A stretch of 64,000 nt of DNA, taken from assembly GCF_001039355.2 (NCBI RefSeq), contig NW_019775702.1, forward strand, positions 266,147 to 330,146. The letters run 5' to 3'. Shown here piece by piece: positions 25,265-37,010 of this stretch. The stretch comes from Lingula anatina (taxonomy: Eukaryota > Brachiopoda > Lingulata > Lingulida > Lingulidae). The translations under genes were made by a program, and so were the position numbers. Position 1 is the first letter of the stretch; the number at the start of each line of letters is the position of its first letter. The notes beneath the pieces were generated by a model. That model ran no database searches and had not been told where the DNA came from. It worked only from the letters and a program-made list of their open reading frames with translations.

Positions 25265-28200
25265 TTGATGAAATATTGTTTTTGCTTATTACACTTAATG
25301 TTTAACAGGAGCTGAATTTTCCCCTTTTAAACATATATTTTATTTATTGTTTTAAGGGGAAGAAATGTCCATTCCACTGATTTTTAGCATGTTTCTTGGG
25401 GACAATCAATTTTCCCAGTTACCAAACCAATGTCCAATGCATTTTACCTGCTTTTGAAAAGGTGAAAGTGCATAAAAAATTCTGACTCCCTCAAAATTAG
25501 CTTTGGTGGCGCTTGTTCATCACCTAATCTATTGTGTCTGGCTGAACTCTCTCCCTTTCTCTCTTCATTTATTATCATTATTTTTATTATTTATTTTATT
25601 TTATTATTTATTATTATTTATTTTCTTTTTTAGTGATCAGAAAATTAATTAAATGTATGTTGTTTCTGTTCTTCACCAGGAGCCTCTGCCTTTCTTATTT
25701 TGTAACTGTGGGAGGACAGTGAGCACCCAAACCCAATATAAAGATGCATATCACATGCTGAGGTATCAAAAAATAAAATTGAATGGATTTGAAGTTGTAT
25801 TCAATTTTTTTTAATGTGTATAGAACAAAAATCCACTGCTGTCTCAGTTTTACATTTACATTTAATTTTTACTATATGTTCCGGTAACGTATGTTCCGGG
25901 CCATATAATTTTAATGTTTATATCACGTAACAATATGCTTTGTAATGATTCAGTCATGGTAAATTATATGTGACGTGAGGATGTTTTTATAAATATTTAA
26001 ACTGTAACTCAAGTGGCTTTGAGCCATGGCTAATGCTACGTAACGTATGTTCCCCAGAAAAATTGTCAGAAATTTGCTCAAGTAGGCCTACTTGGTGCAA
26101 TAGGAAACAGGATTTTCTGTTGCTAACTGAAAAATATATTGTGATTCCATCATGATTTGACATTTCTGATATAATATTTGGACCACAAATGGAAAACAGT
26201 TTATTTAATGCTTATTTTACTCAGTCAGTAGGGTGTATCCCCCCCTCCCTTTTATAATATTTAGTGACAAGCAAACTAAAGTCGGTCCAAAAATGCAGGC
26301 TTAACCATTTCTGGCGAGTGATTATTCAGTTTGTAGTTCGTATGCATAATAGGAGTGAGTATTTTTCATCCAGCTGCATGGTTCTAGTCCTAGTCCTTTG
26401 AGTAACAAAGAATTTACAGGTATATATTTCTTGGTAGACGGAACCGTCAAACATCTGTTAATGCTGTTGATTTGCTGGGAGGTAGTACGCAGTATGTTTT
26501 TGAGTAATGTACGAGTCAGGTAGTAAATCTGGCACATAGGCCTAAATATAATATTTGAATAATTGATAGCGTGACCTACATATTGATACAGTAGAAGCAC
26601 CGGCTGGTCAACACAAGGGCTTTCTCGTCCGACGTAAATTTGGTGTGTGTACATGAAACGTTCATAACCGCCCAGTCCTTTACGTCTCCAAGCCACAGGA
26701 CTGACAGACAGGTGATCGACTCGGCTACTTGCTACATTATATTACTATTATCAGGGTGCCATGGCCACGAGGTGGGGAATTTGCAGCGTGGGGACAATAA
26801 GTCACGACTTTGCCGTCGCCTTGAAGACCTTGCCCCCAGAAGATCACCAGGTAACTTATATACCAATGATTTATACACCATGCACGAAAAAGATTACCTA
26901 AGCCTGCTATCTGGGTCATCTCAATCGACAGCGTAGCTCAAACTCGCTTTTCACAGACCCCCCTACCCTCCAATCGATGTGATCACAGGGTTTCTGNTTG
27001 ATGAAATATTGTTTTTGCTTATTACACTTAATGTTTAACAGGAGCTGAATTTTCCCCTTTTAAACATATATTTTATTTATTGTTTTAAGGGGAAGAAATG
27101 TCCATTCCACTGATTTTTAGCATGTTTCTTGGGGACAATCAATTTTCCCAGTTACCAAACCAATGTCCAATGCATTTTACCTGCTTTTGAAAAGGTGAAA
27201 GTGCATAAAAAATTCTGACTCCCTCAAAATTAGCTTTGGTGGCGCTTGTTCATCACCTAATCTATTGTGTCTGGCTGAACTCTCTCCCTTTCTCTCTTCA
27301 TTTATTATCATTATTTTTATTATTTATTTTATTTTATTATTTATTATTATTTATTTTCTTTTTTAGTGATCAGAAAATTAATTAAATGTATGTTGTTTCT
27401 GTTCTTCACCAGGAGCCTCTGCCTTTCTTATTTTGTAACTGTGGGAGGACAGTGAGCACCCAAACCCAATATAAAGATGCATATCACATGCTGAGGTATC
27501 AAAAAATAAAATTGAATGGATTTGAAGTTGTATTCAATTTTTTTTAATGTGTATAGAACAAAAATCCACTGCTGTCTCAGTTTTACATTTACATTTAATT
27601 TTTACTATATGTTCCGGTAACGTATGTTCCGGGCCATATAATTTTAATGTTTATATCACGTAACAATATGCTTTGTAATGATTCAGTCATGGTAAATTAT
27701 ATGTGACGTGAGGATGTTTTTATAAATATTTAAACTGTAACTCAAGTGGCTTTGAGCCATGGCTAATGCTACGTAACGTATGTTCCCCAGAAAAATTGTC
27801 AGAAATTTGCTCAAGTAGGCCTACTTGGTGCAATAGGAAACAGGATTTTCTGTTGCTAACTGAAAAATATATTGTGATTCCATCATGATTTGACATTTCT
27901 GATATAATATTTGGACCACAAATGGAAAACAGTTTATTTAATGCTTATTTTACTCAGTCAGTAGGGTGTATCCCCCCCTCCCTTTTATAATATTTAGTGA
28001 CAAGCAAACTAAAGTCGGTCCAAAAATGCAGGCTTAACCATTTCTGGCGAGTGATTATTCAGTTTGTAGTTCGTATGCATAATAGGAGTGAGTATTTTTC
28101 ATCCAGCTGCATGGTTCTAGTCCTAGTCCTTTGAGTAACAAAGAATTTACAGGTATATATTTCTTGGTAGACGGAACCGTCAAACATCTGTTAATGCTGT

Positions 28201-28729
28201 TGATTTGCTGGGAGGTAGTACGCAGTATGTTTTTGAGTAATGTACGAGTCAGGTAGTAAATCTGGCACATAGGCCTAAATATAATATTTGAATAATTGAT
28301 AGCGTGACCTACATATTGATACAGTAGAAGCACCGGCTGGTCAACACAAGGGCTTTCTCGTCCGACGTAAATTTGGTGTGTGTACATGAAACGTTCATAA
28401 CCGCCCAGTCCTTTACGTCTCCAAGCCACAGGACTGACAGACAGGTGATCGACTCGGCTACTTGCTACATTATATTACTATTATCAGGGTGCCATGGCCA
28501 CGAGGTGGGGAATTTGCAGCGTGGGGACAATAAGTCACGACTTTGCCGTCGCCTTGAAGACCTTGCCCCCAGAAGATCACCAGGTAACTTATATACCAAT
28601 GATTTATACACCATGCACGAAAAAGATTACCTAAGCCTGCTATCTGGGTCATCTCAATCGACAGCGTAGCTCAAACTCGCTTTTCACAGACCCCCCTACC
28701 CTCCAATCGATGTGATCACAGGGTTTCTG
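25265..28729. repeat. 1,732-bp direct duplication with a single N at the junction
   Basis: Bases 25265-26996 and 26998-28729 read the same throughout at a constant offset of 1,733 bp. The only base between them is an N at 26997. Each copy carries the DHDH upstream region and exon 1. Identity with no visible divergence, and an N exactly at the join, point to an uncollapsed assembly overlap rather than a biological repeat. A similar structure is at 43057-45725. Confidence 0.95.
26761..26850 (+). pseudogene. Duplicate copy of DHDH exon 1 (likely artefact)
   Basis: It has the same 90 bases as the real exon at 28494-28583, including the donor. If real, it would be an alternative first exon giving the same N-terminus. 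It most likely reflects the assembly duplication. Confidence 0.85.
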
Positions 28730-31588
28730 TCATATGTCTGTAGGCGAGTCTGTTACAAAATTCAATTTTATTACACTGTTTACAGACTACACTATGGAGA
28801 CCTCTGTGATCGGAATGTAGACCTCCCCGTATATTAGCGGTGCGTACGTGGTGTGCGGATTTTATTTACCAGGCAAACACAGGTCAAGGGGGGAGGGTAG
28901 GTTCAGGTTCAGGTGTGCATTATTTAGTAGTAGGTAGCTATAGACCTTATAGAGTAAAATACTTAAAGGGCATACCGGGAATACTCTTTTCACTCCTTTT
29001 TTGTCTTATGATAATAGCACAATATGTCCATTACATTGCGGTTCCAGGAAATCGAGACCCCCCCCCCCCCTCGTCCTCCGACCCTGCCGTCTTCCCTTTT
29101 ACAGTTATCTTATTGTAGTTAAAATTTCTTTTACACATTTTAGATAGCCTCCGTGGCAGCACGCGATCTTGGGCGAGCACAGGAGTTTGCTAAACTGTTT
29201 GACATTCCTACAGCATATGGGTCATACGAAGACTTAGTTAAAGACCCAAATATTGGTAAGAAGGCTAATCTTTATTTATTTATTTTTTTAATTTTTAATT
29301 TTATTTATTTTTTATTTTATTTATTTAATTATTCATTTTTATTTTATTATTTTATTAATTTTTTTATTTAATTTTTATTATTATTATTTTTATTTATTTT
29401 TTTTTTGGTCAGTAAATGAAACAATCTCCATAAATCATTCAATTATTTCAAATTATTAGTTGGAATGAAACTCTGTTAAATAAAATATCTTTTTCTGCAT
29501 AAGACTTTCCAACCAGCTCATGCCACAACAATTTTAGATGTTTAATTTAATTTAATTTATTTATTTATTTATTTTGTGGGTTAGGTATACATCACTCCGG
29601 TTCTTTAGAAACTCACCTGTGCTCTGTGGAGCCTCACTGTCAGGTAATAGAAGGGCGAGTTTCCGGTGACCTCTTATATCAGGGTTATATATATATATGT
29701 AATTTGCAAAGAGAGACATTAGTTCAAAATGCATGTGGAAAATGTGTCACCGATATAAGTCTCCATGCTGTTTTCCAGATGTGGTGTATATTGGTTCGAT
29801 TCACCCGGAGCATAAACGACTGTGCATGTTGGCCCTGAACCACGGCAAGCCGGTTCTGTGTGAGAAGCCCTTTATGCTTAACTCAAAACAGGCCAAAGAA
29901 GTCATTGATTTCGCTAAAGAGAAAAAATTATTTCTCATGGAGGTAAGGAACGAAAATGATTCAGACGGAGTAATGACAAAGATTTTTTTCACATTTTACC
30001 TTCATTGGCGGTAGTGAGCACCCTGAGCTTCAGAGCTAACTTGACACTAACCTTTTCACTGTAGCCTATCTCCATCGTGTTAACTTGACACGATGGAGAT
30101 AGGCTACAGTGAAAAGGTTAGTGTCAAGTTAGCTCTGAAGCTCAGGGTGGTAGTGAGAGGTTCTAAGGCTCATTTATATAGAAGTTGAATAATTCCGAAA
30201 AGGACGATCCAGCTTGTGCCGTATGTAACTACTGTAAGCGGGTATTTAGTTAATACTCTTTTTCTTGTCGGGACCAAAAGTTTATAAATCTCTCTAATTA
30301 AATTATATGTTCCAGGCTATTTGGAGCCGCTTCTTACCGGGCTATGAGCAGATAAGAAAAGAAATAGCGGAGCAGAATATCGGCGAAGTTCGATTCGTTC
30401 AAGCTTCGTTTGGACAGACAATTTCTCACCTGGAGCGCATCACAAACAAATCGCTTGGTGGAGGCGCACTCTTGGACATGGGTATATACCCTATACAGTT
30501 AGCCTCTATGGTTTTCGGCGAAAGACCAACCAAGATAGTAGCCACTGGTCATCTTTTCCCAACTGGTAAGTGACCATAATTAATTTCCATGTCTTACCTG
30601 CTTTTGAGGAAGAACTAAGTTTCCAAACAAAATTAGTTGTGATCTTTATATTTACCTATTTATTTATCTATTTTAACCATCCTATTTTACTTCTATGTAA
30701 TTATTTATATATTATATCCGTACACGAAGTAGAACTTGCTAGCCATTCGAGGCTGAAATTCAACACCATGACCTCCAAAAAGTTCTATTCTAGGCGTCGA
30801 CGAGGTGTGCACAATCACTCTGCACTATTCAAATGGCCGCATGGCTCAGTTGGCCGCCCACACCAGCGTCCTCTTCCAGAACAGTGCTGTCATCTATGGA
30901 ACCAAAGGGAAATTAGAGGTAATGGAAATGGGAAAATTTTATCGAAGGGGAAAGAAAATCATTATCCGATGAAATAAACGTAGTGAAAATGTGTTATTAA
31001 GTACTAGTATATTGTTATGAAGTGGAAATGACCTAGAAACAATGAAGTTATGAGTTTAAAATGCAAAACTTTTTTTGTGATATCTATTTAGCTTCCAGAA
31101 AAATTCTGGTGTCCAACAAAACTGATTACCCCTGCCAAAACGTACAGTTTCCCGATGCCGGAGACAACGTACAAAACCAATTGTGTTAACAGCACAGGTC
31201 TTTGCTACCAAGCGCGAGCAGTTCGAGAGTGCTTGAAAAAAGGTACCGTATGAACGCAACTGTAATGTTTAATGATTTAAACGTTCCAAATAAAACACGT
31301 CCTGTCATTTTTCTTTATCTGACATTATCCACAACCGGTATTGTATTCTATGAAATAGCATATTTTAATTATTATCAATCGTTTACTGCTAACATTACCA
31401 TTTTCACATATAAATGGTTTTCCTTTCGAAAAATTAACTTACAACTTACATGTAAAATAAATTAACTGTACTGTCTGTTTCCAGGAGAGTTGGAAAGTGC
31501 TGTAGTGAGTCATCATGAATCTTTGTTGCTAATGGAAATAATGGACGAGTGCCGCAAACAAATGGGAGTTGTATACGACATCGAGTGA
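28494..31588 (+). CDS. DHDH: Trans-1,2-dihydrobenzene-1,2-diol dehydrogenase (Gfo/Idh/MocA family)
   Basis: NADP-dependent oxidoreductase that in mammals oxidises trans-dihydrodiols of aromatic hydrocarbons and some pentoses, a cytosolic dimer. Seven phase-consistent exons: 28494-28583, 29144-29255, 29779-29942, 30316-30565, 30794-30918, 31092-31242, 31485-31588; 331 aa, against 334 in human. A Rossmann start ([11 protein letters not shown]) leads to the family motif VLCEKP, whose lysine falls at residue 97, and [10 protein letters not shown], whose tyrosine falls at residue 180. These numbers match the catalytic Lys97 and Tyr180 described for the mammalian enzyme. The C-terminal half has the usual GTKG, FWCPTKL and [17 protein letters not shown] segments. 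The nucleotide-binding loop has Ser-Val where Gly-Ala is common. Intron 3 holds a perfect hairpin element, and intron 2 a long A/T-only tract. Exon 1 is duplicated upstream in this assembly. Confidence 0.93.
29270..29406. repeat. TTTA-rich low-complexity tract
   Basis: This stretch is almost entirely T and A in TTTA/TTTAT units, in DHDH intron 2. A shorter tract of the same kind follows at about 29540-29572. Confidence 0.9.
30011..30157. mobile_element. Perfect palindromic hairpin element with 8-bp duplication (hAT-like foldback)
   Basis: Arms of 62 bp, 30019-30080 and 30088-30149, are exact reverse complements around a 7-base loop (TAACTTG). The element begins CACCCTGAGC and ends GCTCAGGGTG. 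It is flanked by GTAGTGAG at 30011-30018 and 30150-30157, an 8-bp target-site duplication as made by hAT transposases. Perfect arms imply recent origin. It lies in DHDH intron 3. Confidence 0.9.
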
Positions 31589-31891
31589 AGACTTCTAACA
31601 CACCGCAACGATAAAACTTGATAAACAAAAGGTTTTCATCAGTGGATCATCCTCTGCACTATACAAAGTGTGACAATCGCTGTTACCTTTTCGCAAAATC
31701 TGGTACTCAAAGGGACAGTATAAAACACCGCATTGTTTTCGACCAAATGGAAGTTTGACTGGACTTAAAAAAAGCCAAAGTTGCACATGTTTCGATTTTC
31801 ATTTATAGCTTTGATTTGAAAGAGCAAATGTCAATGTTCTCGTAAACATTATATACTAAACGGCGACCCCTGCCTGCCCCCTGTCACTTAC

Positions 31892-32055
31892 CAAGCAGCA
31901 TGCCAGCGCGTTTCGATAGTTATGAATTTAGGCTGGTCTCCAATATACCCAGGTGCACACTGTACTTCCTGAACTCGACATTTTCCATTTGCCAATAAAA
32001 AATGATCAGAAAGCAAATTTATTGAAGTAAAATTGAAAGTATTATTGTCCATGTC
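31892..32055 (-). CDS. Isolated coding exon with an EGF-like fragment
   Basis: A 164-nt open segment lies between a good acceptor (CTTCTGCAG) and a good donor (GTAAGTG). It reads through GKCRVQEVQCAPGYIGDQP, where C-x(5)-C-APGYIGD resembles the C-terminal loop of an EGF repeat, and it carries two N-glycosylation sequons (NNT, NFT). This suggests a secreted or extracellular protein. I could not find flanking exons on the minus strand, so it may belong to a gene with long introns, be a remnant, or be chance. Confidence 0.35.
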
Positions 32056-32440
32056 CTGCAGAAGCCACAAAGAGGAAAACAAAACAACAAAACGTATAAA
32101 TTATTCAATCAAGATAATAATATATCAAATAAATAAACAAAAAAAAATATAATAATAAATAATAAACAAAAAATATATATATAATGCACACGTTTATACT
32201 TCGCATGCGTCGTCTTAAACAACACAGATAGGATACTCATTCTTTTTCTGCAGTATTCATTCGAATGGACTGATGAACCACGATGAAAACATTATCTCAA
32301 AATCTCAGTAAAATATTTTACTCCACACAGTGTATTCATTTAAAGAAATTAGCGTTTTATCTTCACTGCCAGATGTGGTTTCGCGGCATAATGAATCGTT
32401 CGGAGAATCTTTTTTATGAGAAATGTAATCACATACGTTT

Positions 32441-32490
32441 CTCTCTCTCTCTCTCTCTCTCTCACTCTCTCTCTCTCTCTCTCTCTCTCT
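32441..32490. repeat. (CT)n microsatellite
   Basis: About 24 CT units with one interruption (CTCACTC). Confidence 0.95.
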
Positions 32491-34726
32491 GACCGCCGCT
32501 GTGATTTGTTGTTCTCTCTGTCTTCTCTACAGCAGTAGAAGGCTACGCTTTGGTTTTTAAGGATCTGTTGTTGGGGTCATGGAGATCAAACCCAAACGCC
32601 TCTGACAGGAGGGTATTTTAGAGAGCCACTAATCTTCTGTAAGGTGTGCAAAATATACAGAAATGTCTTGTACAGTAATTTATTGGGTTGAATATGGTTT
32701 CAGTTAAAGACGGACGTTTTAACGATATTATAATGAAAATAATAACGTAGAACTGCGAAAAAGTATAAAAAGCATTAGGAATTCACTTTATGTCGACTTC
32801 TGATTAAATCTGCTGTGATCAACAGCTGATCCTTCTCCTTTACAATGATAATGCGTAAGCATTAGGTCTTTGAAATATCCAATATTCATCCTTCAAAAGG
32901 ACGCTTTCTGTTATACTGATTGTGATTCCAAAAGTTCATGAGCCCACTGTTGAAGAAAGTCCGGTGTCAAGATACTGGATCATCACACGGGCCCTGTGGG
33001 AAATCATCCTGGAGATCACGAAGAGTAGTATGGGAGAGGCCAGCGGTGATAGAACTGACAGTTTTGTATCAAAGTTCGCCTAACCATGGAGGCAAACTGG
33101 GCAGATGATTACTTTAGCTGCATGGCGTATCCACTGTGATCATGACCTTTTAAAGTGATATTTCAACGACATTTCTTCTTTTATGTCAAGGTTTAGACAA
33201 TTTCTGTAATGACATTAAGACATTAAAACGGAACATTTCAATTAAACGGCTGAGCATATAGATTAAAGAAATTTGGCTGTTTGCTCGTCACCTGGTAGTC
33301 ACCTATAATTTTTAAAAATTGTAACCCTTTTCTTTTGTTAAACCCGTTGTTTTTTTTATGTTTTGGTAGGATATAATCATAGCAAAACGTAAATACATAG
33401 ATAAAAAATTAAATCAATATCAAAAATCCAAGAAATATTGGTTCCTGTAGCCAACGGATGGCATAGCCCTAAAATACAATGTGAGGACGTTGTGGCAGTC
33501 GTTGTCATATTAAATTTTTTAACACGAACATAATCTTGCATTGAATCGGCATTTAATTCAGAACCATGCTGGGGATACGTCTACAAGGGGACTTTCAAAT
33601 CGAATCCATTCGGATCAAATGTATTCATGCTGTCTACTTAAATACTTGACTAAAATAAGAAGTGTGTAGAGAATTCAATATCTGATATTTTTCTATTCCA
33701 GGCAGTCACACCGTGGCTACTAGCTCCGTGTCCAATGAAGGTTTCTGATGTGTGTTGGTGTGCGTACTCGATCTGTGTGCCCTCTTCCATAGCTGGTGTT
33801 CCTCGCCGACATTTTAGGTCTCATTTTTTTTTTAGCCCTTGTACAATGTTTGCATATACCACGTCCTTATAAGTTCGTTATCATTTTTTTTACATGAAGC
33901 CGCAAACGCAAAATCTTAAAGGCTTTTCTATTACTTTTACTTGCGTACATCTAACGTATAAACAAGTCAAAGTGACATGTTAAAGTAATCAAAAGCTTTG
34001 CAATCTAATTCTATGGCTGCGTATTGAAAAATATTATTTAAAAGTGTAACAAGGACCTAAGCTTTATTCAATACTTATTTATTGTTTAGAAATGTTAATT
34101 AAATTCTGACACAGGTCTTTGAAACGTAAAAACCATCCTGAACGATATCTTCTCAAAGAATAATCTTCCACAAACGCCATTTGGAATTATTCTAAAATGT
34201 TTTATAAAATTAACAATAAATATGTCTACCGATATGTGTTTTTATTTCTGATGATCTATATACATGTAGATGTAGTATATCGATAATGTAACGCTGTCTA
34301 CTAATGTAACAGCCGCCGCAAACAACATATAGAATTCAATATTGAGCTCGAGTTAATTATTAATACATGTATGTTTCATTTGTATAGCATGACATTCTTA
34401 AGTGGTTTGAACTTGAGCGTGCAGCACTATCAAGTCTTTTGGTTATTTAGCAACACACCCCTTAAACACCAAATTTTTATTATTTTCAGTTTTTAACGAG
34501 ATATTGATATTAAGTTTTAATTTAACAAGATCTTGTGAAATACCACCTGCATGTATTTATTTACGGTCGGTGAGTCAACAGTGACGTCTGATCTTGTGAC
34601 TTGTAAAGTGTGTCAAGACTCTGATAAAACCGAGTATAAAGTTAAGTGTACAATTCCGACGAACAGGATACAAGTAGAACAAGGAAACAGAAAGTGGAAC
34701 CATTTGCTACTAATTCTAACAGGAGA

Positions 34727-37010
34727 ATGTTTCACGGGCATCACCACGCACGCGAGGCGAACAGAGCACACAGGGTAAGATCACAGTGGTGTGTGTGTGT
34801 GTGTGTGTGTGGGGAGGGGGGGGGGGCGGTGAGTTGGGAGTGACCACCTTGTTTACAGAAGATTGTCGAGGAATAATTAAAAGAAATGTCGACAGAGTTT
34901 CTAAAGTGACAAAGTACTCCCACTTAAATGGATATGTATAGCTATTGTCTGCTTTGTTCAGTAACCATGTAAGAAAATGAACCATAGAAGTACATTGGGA
35001 TGGGTTCGCATTATCGTCAGGAGCTACTGTATATAGTCTAGCATTGAACTTTGGAACAATAAATAGATCGACTGAAATTCAGATCCTTTACTTCTTTTAA
35101 TCTTTATACTTAGGAATTCAAACCAACGACATAATACTATGTTAATTCTTATACTTTTTCATATCTTTGTTATCTTCATATTACTCTGTATATTTAAATG
35201 CACTTTCAATCCTTAAAAAATCATGCTTGCTCCTTTACAAATAGCCATTTTTATTATTTATCACAGTGATACCATCATTTATCGGTAAGTAATATCAGAA
35301 CAGGTTAAACATTGACACATGGGGATGGCACAATGATGGAAGTTGTTTGAGATTAATTATTAGAACAGAGAAGTATAAACAACAAAAGAAACTTTATTTT
35401 TATGAACATTTCAAATGGCCACGGGTATCTAAAACGGTGAGGTGCGTAGTTTGCACAGTATCCAGTTATAATATGGATCCTTTCTATCTATCTGTTCACA
35501 GGATGAGATGCGGCACGAGGCTAGAGAGGCCAATCTACGACATAAGGCGGCCAGAGCCATGATGCATGGGAACGTCTTCAGAGCCATGAATTTACAGGTA
35601 CGGTAGATGAGGTGTGAAAACAAGACCCGTCACGAGGTCGACACACCTTGAAATGTATAGGCCGACATATCTCTTTCCCCAGTTTGCCAGAGGAATACCG
35701 TTTTAACCCATACATGTAGAGTAGACTACCTGGGTTTGAAATACGCGCCTCATAATATTAATCCGGTACTATTCCAATAAGATTAAGAAACACGGGGCAG
35801 CGATGTGTTGCATCCATGACAGTTTTCTGCACATTATATGTATTTAAGCATTTTTTTGCATGCCAGCTTGTATTTCATTCATTACTATATAGCGGTTTGT
35901 ACGAGCTGAGCTATATGTAATACATATTTTAAACCTGGTGACACAGTGTTGATATTAGAGTAGGCCTATATATTAATCGTACGCTTGGCTTGAAGCATCC
36001 AGTGAATACAGAATGCAGGAAGCGATCAGCTGATAATGACAGGTTATCATTTACGATGCTTTCCGTTCTCGAAGAAATCTGACATAGACATTGGTATGTT
36101 CAACGAGATGTGTATTTTACAGGCGAAGGCAGAAAATCAACATCAGAGAGCGGAGATGGCACATAACAGAGAAATGTTTGCAAGAGAGGCTATGTATCAC
36201 CATCACCACCACCACTGCCCCCCTCCCCCGCCGTGTGGGGGGCCGGTGCCACCGGTAAGTGAACTCTGGGGACACCGCTCAAACTTGTCCGTTTTAAGTC
36301 AGTTTTCTGCGTTTTTTAGCGTTTTTATAACGAACAACTCATTAATGTCTAAACTGAAACGTTCAAACTAGTACAGTCACCCTTTCGTTGTATTTTTCAT
36401 TGTTACGCAAACTCTCTTGAACAACTTAAACGAAAATAAAATATCCAGTAATAAAAGCTTCAAGAAAGAGATAACGTCAGATATGTTGTTTTATATTGTA
36501 GGTGGGCTCTGCGTACCCGGCGTACCCCCAGCCCTACCCTACTTCATACCCAGTAGGTGTCGTTGCTCCGCCACCGTCAGGTAAGAAAGCCGACGTCGTT
36601 GTGTATCTTTTTTTTTTTTTTTTTTTTTTGTCGTTGGTGATTCGTTAGTAAATAGCCTTACTCAAAACGTTATGAACGGATTTTGATAAAATTTTCAGGA
36701 TTGGTAAAAAGTGAGCTAACCTAAAACCTATTAGATTTCGGTAATGATCCATTAATCAAGTAATTAACTTATTGTTGAAAAAAATTGGACTGCACTGACC
36801 GAGGTCTGCGCTCTCTGCTTGCCCTTTCTAGCGATAAAATGAAACGAAAATCGAAAATACACTCAGTTCAACATACACATGAATCATTTGTATTTGTATG
36901 TGTTTATTATTTCAGGTCCTCCTCCTCCTTACAGTGCTCCAGCCTACCCTCAGCCAGGAAGTCCTTACCCACCCCCTCCATCTAATCCATATGGATATCC
37001 ACCACATTAA
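34727..37010 (+). CDS. Unrecognised small His/Ala/Arg-rich protein with Pro/Tyr-rich tail
   Basis: I do not recognise this gene. Five phase-consistent exons, 34727-34774, 35502-35597, 36123-36254, 36502-36580 and 36916-37010, encode 149 aa. Residues 1 to about 75 are charged and predicted helical, with a repeated His-Ala-Arg-Glu-Ala-Asn theme: HHAREANRAHR ends exon 1, RHEAREANLRHK is in exon 2 and HNREMFAREAMY in exon 3. Then come six consecutive His, CPPPPPCGGPVPP, and a disordered tail rich in Pro and Tyr (AYPAYPQPYP, GPPPPYSAPAYPQ, PSNPYGYPPH). PPPPY at 120-124 fits a WW-domain ligand. There is no signal peptide or membrane segment. The ATG has A at -3; an upstream frame runs to 34551 but has no convincing start, so coding exons further 5' are possible. 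AATAAA at 37391. The His cluster could bind metal or Pro-rich partners; that is inference. Confidence 0.72.
34788..34829. repeat. (GT)n followed by a G-rich run
   Basis: GT repeats pass into a GGGGAGGGGGGGGGGCGG run, just inside intron 1 of the His/Pro-rich gene. Confidence 0.9.

Larger units (their letters stand above)
24638..28493. other. TIMM22-DHDH intergenic region, inflated by a duplicated block
   Basis: It contains the TIMM22 3' UTR, an A/T-only low-complexity tract (about 25563-25632, repeated at 27296-27365) and the DHDH promoter region. More than 1.7 kb of it is the duplicate copy described separately. No further gene is supported. Confidence 0.6.
31589..34726. other. Intergenic region after DHDH
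   Basis: It holds the DHDH 3' UTR, an isolated minus-strand exon (31892-32055) and a (CT)n tract. A plus-strand segment at 33703-33747 has splice-like ends but is too short to call. I saw nothing else coding. Confidence 0.5.

Noticed and set aside
26640-28669. Repeated 98-, 124- and 60-codon frames occurring twice
   Set aside because: Identical because of the duplicated block; they are shadows or antisense of the DHDH upstream region.
33703-33747. Short plus-strand segment with an acceptor and a GTTTCT donor
   Set aside because: The donor is weak, no partner exon was found, and it is too short to judge.
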